Source of the DNA: Kudoa neothunni
Lineage: Eukaryota; Cnidaria
Direction of reading: 5' to 3'
Assembly: GCA_964304625.1 (NCBI GenBank)
Contig: OZ199838.1
Location: 7,192,001 to 7,256,000 of the forward strand
DNA length: 64,000 nt
Position 1 is the first letter of the stretch. Every line of letters starts with the position of its first letter. Under the pieces are notes generated by a model. That model was not told where the DNA came from, searched no databases, and saw only the letters and a list, made by a program, of their open reading frames with translations. Made by a program: the position numbers and the translations under genes. Below, in pieces: positions 61,801 to 64,000 of the stretch.

Positions 61801-62848
61801 TATTAGTTGGTTCATGCCCTTATAAAAAGATTTAGCATTTCGCATAATCATTGTTTGGTGAATCCCCAAATTTCAAAACATATTAAATTCCTAATTACTT
61901 CAAATATTAAATTAAATAAGTACGCTGGTTGATCCAAATAAAACTGAATATTTTAAGTTCCCTTTTGATTACGCACGACCCATAGGTCACTGTAGATAGA
62001 AAAAATCCATTTAACTTATATAATCAAATTCCTATGCATTTTCAAGTTTCGTTTGTGCATTGGGATGTTATTGATTACATTAGAAAATCTATGTATAGTT
62101 TAAAATATATCATATTGTGTTCCCTCGAAAATATGACCTAGTCTTATATTAATTTTACACAAGAAATAGTTACTAGACCCTATATTTCTGACATAAAATC
62201 AAAAGTATTATAATCTTACGTAACTATCTAAAAATGTAATGTAGATTAAGTTATTTAAAACAAAAAATTGTTATTATCTGCATGAAAAACGTAATTATTC
62301 GTTATTGTTGTAGCTAAGGCCTATTAATGAAGATCCTGTCCAATAATCTCTATCAAGATACTCTAAAACAGGGGTCGGAAACCTACGGCTCGTCAGTTAT
62401 CTCTATCCGACCCGCCATGCATTGACTGACGTACAAATTTTTCTTAATATCTAAAGTACCTAAATAATTTTTTGTTTTCACCTAGGACGTTTTTCCGAAT
62501 GTTAACGTGTTGTCGATATAAATATTTCAATCGATTAAAATTCATTTTCATTCAATCTGAAAACCAGAATAAAGATGACTTCTAAAATAACGTTAAGATT
62601 AATTCTATAAAAGTGCCAAACATTTTTAAGAAGGCATATAGGTATATCTAATGTTATTTGACATCGTCCAATAAATCGTTCATTCACAAGTTGAGGACGA
62701 ATTGATTACACTGCGCTTGCTAATTATTAGAATATAATACATTTGATTCGATGTAATTTTATAGATCAAATAACTTTCATAAATGTTTATTTATATATTT
62801 AAATTCAAAATTTTAATTAAGAATAATTTGACATTTTAGTAGATTAAT
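61801..62848. other. Spacer with a solitary hAT-type end
   Basis: CAGGGGTCGGAAACCTACGG at 62369 is a hAT-type terminus related to the one at 50408. No opposite terminus is seen. Otherwise nothing is recognised. Confidence 0.4.
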
Positions 62849-64000
62849 TTAACCCTTTCGTGCCAAATGTCCACCCTAGTACCCAAAAAATTAAACTTCC
62901 CATAAGTATGCACGTTAAATTTATTCAGATGATTTATTGAATCATTACACTTTTTAAAAGTTAAATGTTTGTTTTCATTAATACCTAGTTAAGTTAACTA
63001 AGAGAACTAGCATTTATAGTAAGTTAAATAGTAATCCTTACACGAAATAAACAGGGAGTACAAGAAATTCAAATTTACGCACTTGCAGTCAGTTTTTTCT
63101 CATCGAAAAAAATTCGAATTACGAAACGTTAAAACGTGATTCAATGCGCTACATTTCATAAGATACATAACAACCTATCAAAATATAATGACTAATCAAC
63201 ACGTGAGTACTAGGATGGACATTTGGCATTCGTGGGTCTCCGGCTTTCGAACACATGGATCACGATTTGATTTTTAGATGTTCAAAAGAGGGAAACACGA
63301 CAACTGAAATTGTGGTATTTCCTGATGCGGATATTTCTGATCCAGAAGAATACGTTGAAGATTTTGGAACACAAAATCTCGAAGAAAGGGTGCTTGAAGC
63401 GTACACCGAAAATAATCAAGATTCAGACTGTTCTGATGAGGAAGTTGTACCAACCTTTAACTGGAATATAGGTGAAACCTTTGCAAATATGCCAAATAAG
63501 TCGGAGACGGAAGATATTGTTTTTAGTGAAGTTACCGATAGATTATTTCAACTTCTTTTTCAATGAAGACCTGGTTCTGTTAATTATTGAACAGACAAAT
63601 TTATATTCGGTTCAGCAAAATTCTAGTTTTCGAGTTGGTGAAGATGATATAAAAAAGTTTATAGGAACATTGATTATCATGGGAATTGTCAAAATGCCGA
63701 GATATCGTTGCTATTGGCCTAAAACTCTAAATTACCCACCTGTTTCTGAGTTTGTGTCGAGAACCCATTTCGAAAATATTTCAAAATATTTACATTTCAC
63801 TGATAATTCAAAAATTATCACGAATCCGAATTCTTCAGAATATGATAAATTTGCAAAGATTCGACCGGTTTTTGGATTCTATTAGAACAAATTGTTTGAA
63901 AGTTGAATGTGGACGAAAGAACTCAATTGACGAGCAAATTATTCCATTCAAAGGTAGGTGTAAAGTGAAACAATATGCTCCAAAGAAACCGACGAAATGG
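62849..64000 (+). mobile_element. piggyBac element, cut by the window edge
   Basis: TTAA (62849-62852) is followed by CCCTTTCGTGCCAAATGTCC. A near-complement of this end lies inside at about 63206-63232. The transposase starts at 63255 with an acidic N-terminus (VVFPDADISDPEEYVEDF). It continues after a frame change near 63560 with EDDIKKFIGTLIIMGIVKMP, RTHFENISKYLHFTD (63780-63830) and the first catalytic Asp in NSIDEQIIPFKGR (63915-63958). The rest lies beyond the window. It has two frame changes so far and is relatively well preserved. Confidence 0.85.

Overview
The window is AT-rich nuclear DNA from a small-genome animal. It carries metazoan housekeeping and signalling genes (PHF5A, inositol monophosphatase, syntaxin-16, an Axin-type DIX protein, RINT1, KRR1, COX6B, API5) and immunoglobulin-superfamily surface proteins. 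Nearly all introns are 33-65 bp GT-AG introns, a sign of a compact genome. An orthonectid, dicyemid or similarly reduced parasitic lineage would fit, but that is inference and the species was not identified.

Layout. 0-3.3 kb: no recognisable gene. 3.3-12.7 kb: two convergent paralogous Ig-type receptor genes that, with a shared flanking repeat, form one old inverted duplication centred near 8.2 kb. 12.7-16.6 kb: gene-poor, with a decayed piggyBac. 17.5-23.8 kb: gene island, with PHF5A, an EF-hand protein and IMPA on the minus strand and STX16 divergent on the plus strand. 24.2-36.6 kb: transposon nest. It holds a piggyBac end, three Merlin elements (two divergent and 31 bp apart), a Charlie-like hAT that contains a complete piggyBac and a fourth Merlin, and one more complete piggyBac. 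38.5-40.6 kb: Axin-like gene. 40.9-44.4 kb: a second hAT. 45-46.4 kb: piggyBac-like ends around exon-like sequence. 46.6-49.4 kb: RINT1 (minus). 51.4-52.6 kb: KRR1. 53.1-54.0 kb: a possible arginine-rich protein gene. 55.2-58.4 kb: COX6B and API5, divergent from a 79-bp gap. 58.5-64 kb: gene-poor, with hAT-type MITE remnants and a piggyBac running off the end.

The host genes do not form one pathway. RINT1 and STX16 both act in membrane traffic, PHF5A and KRR1 in RNA biology, COX6B in respiration. The transposons are mostly decayed but many keep both termini and target duplications, so the insertion order can be read. I found no rRNA, tRNA, snRNA or CRISPR array and no recognisable LINE or LTR coding sequence. 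Exon joins were worked out by hand from reading frame, GT-AG sites and remembered family sequences, with no database search.
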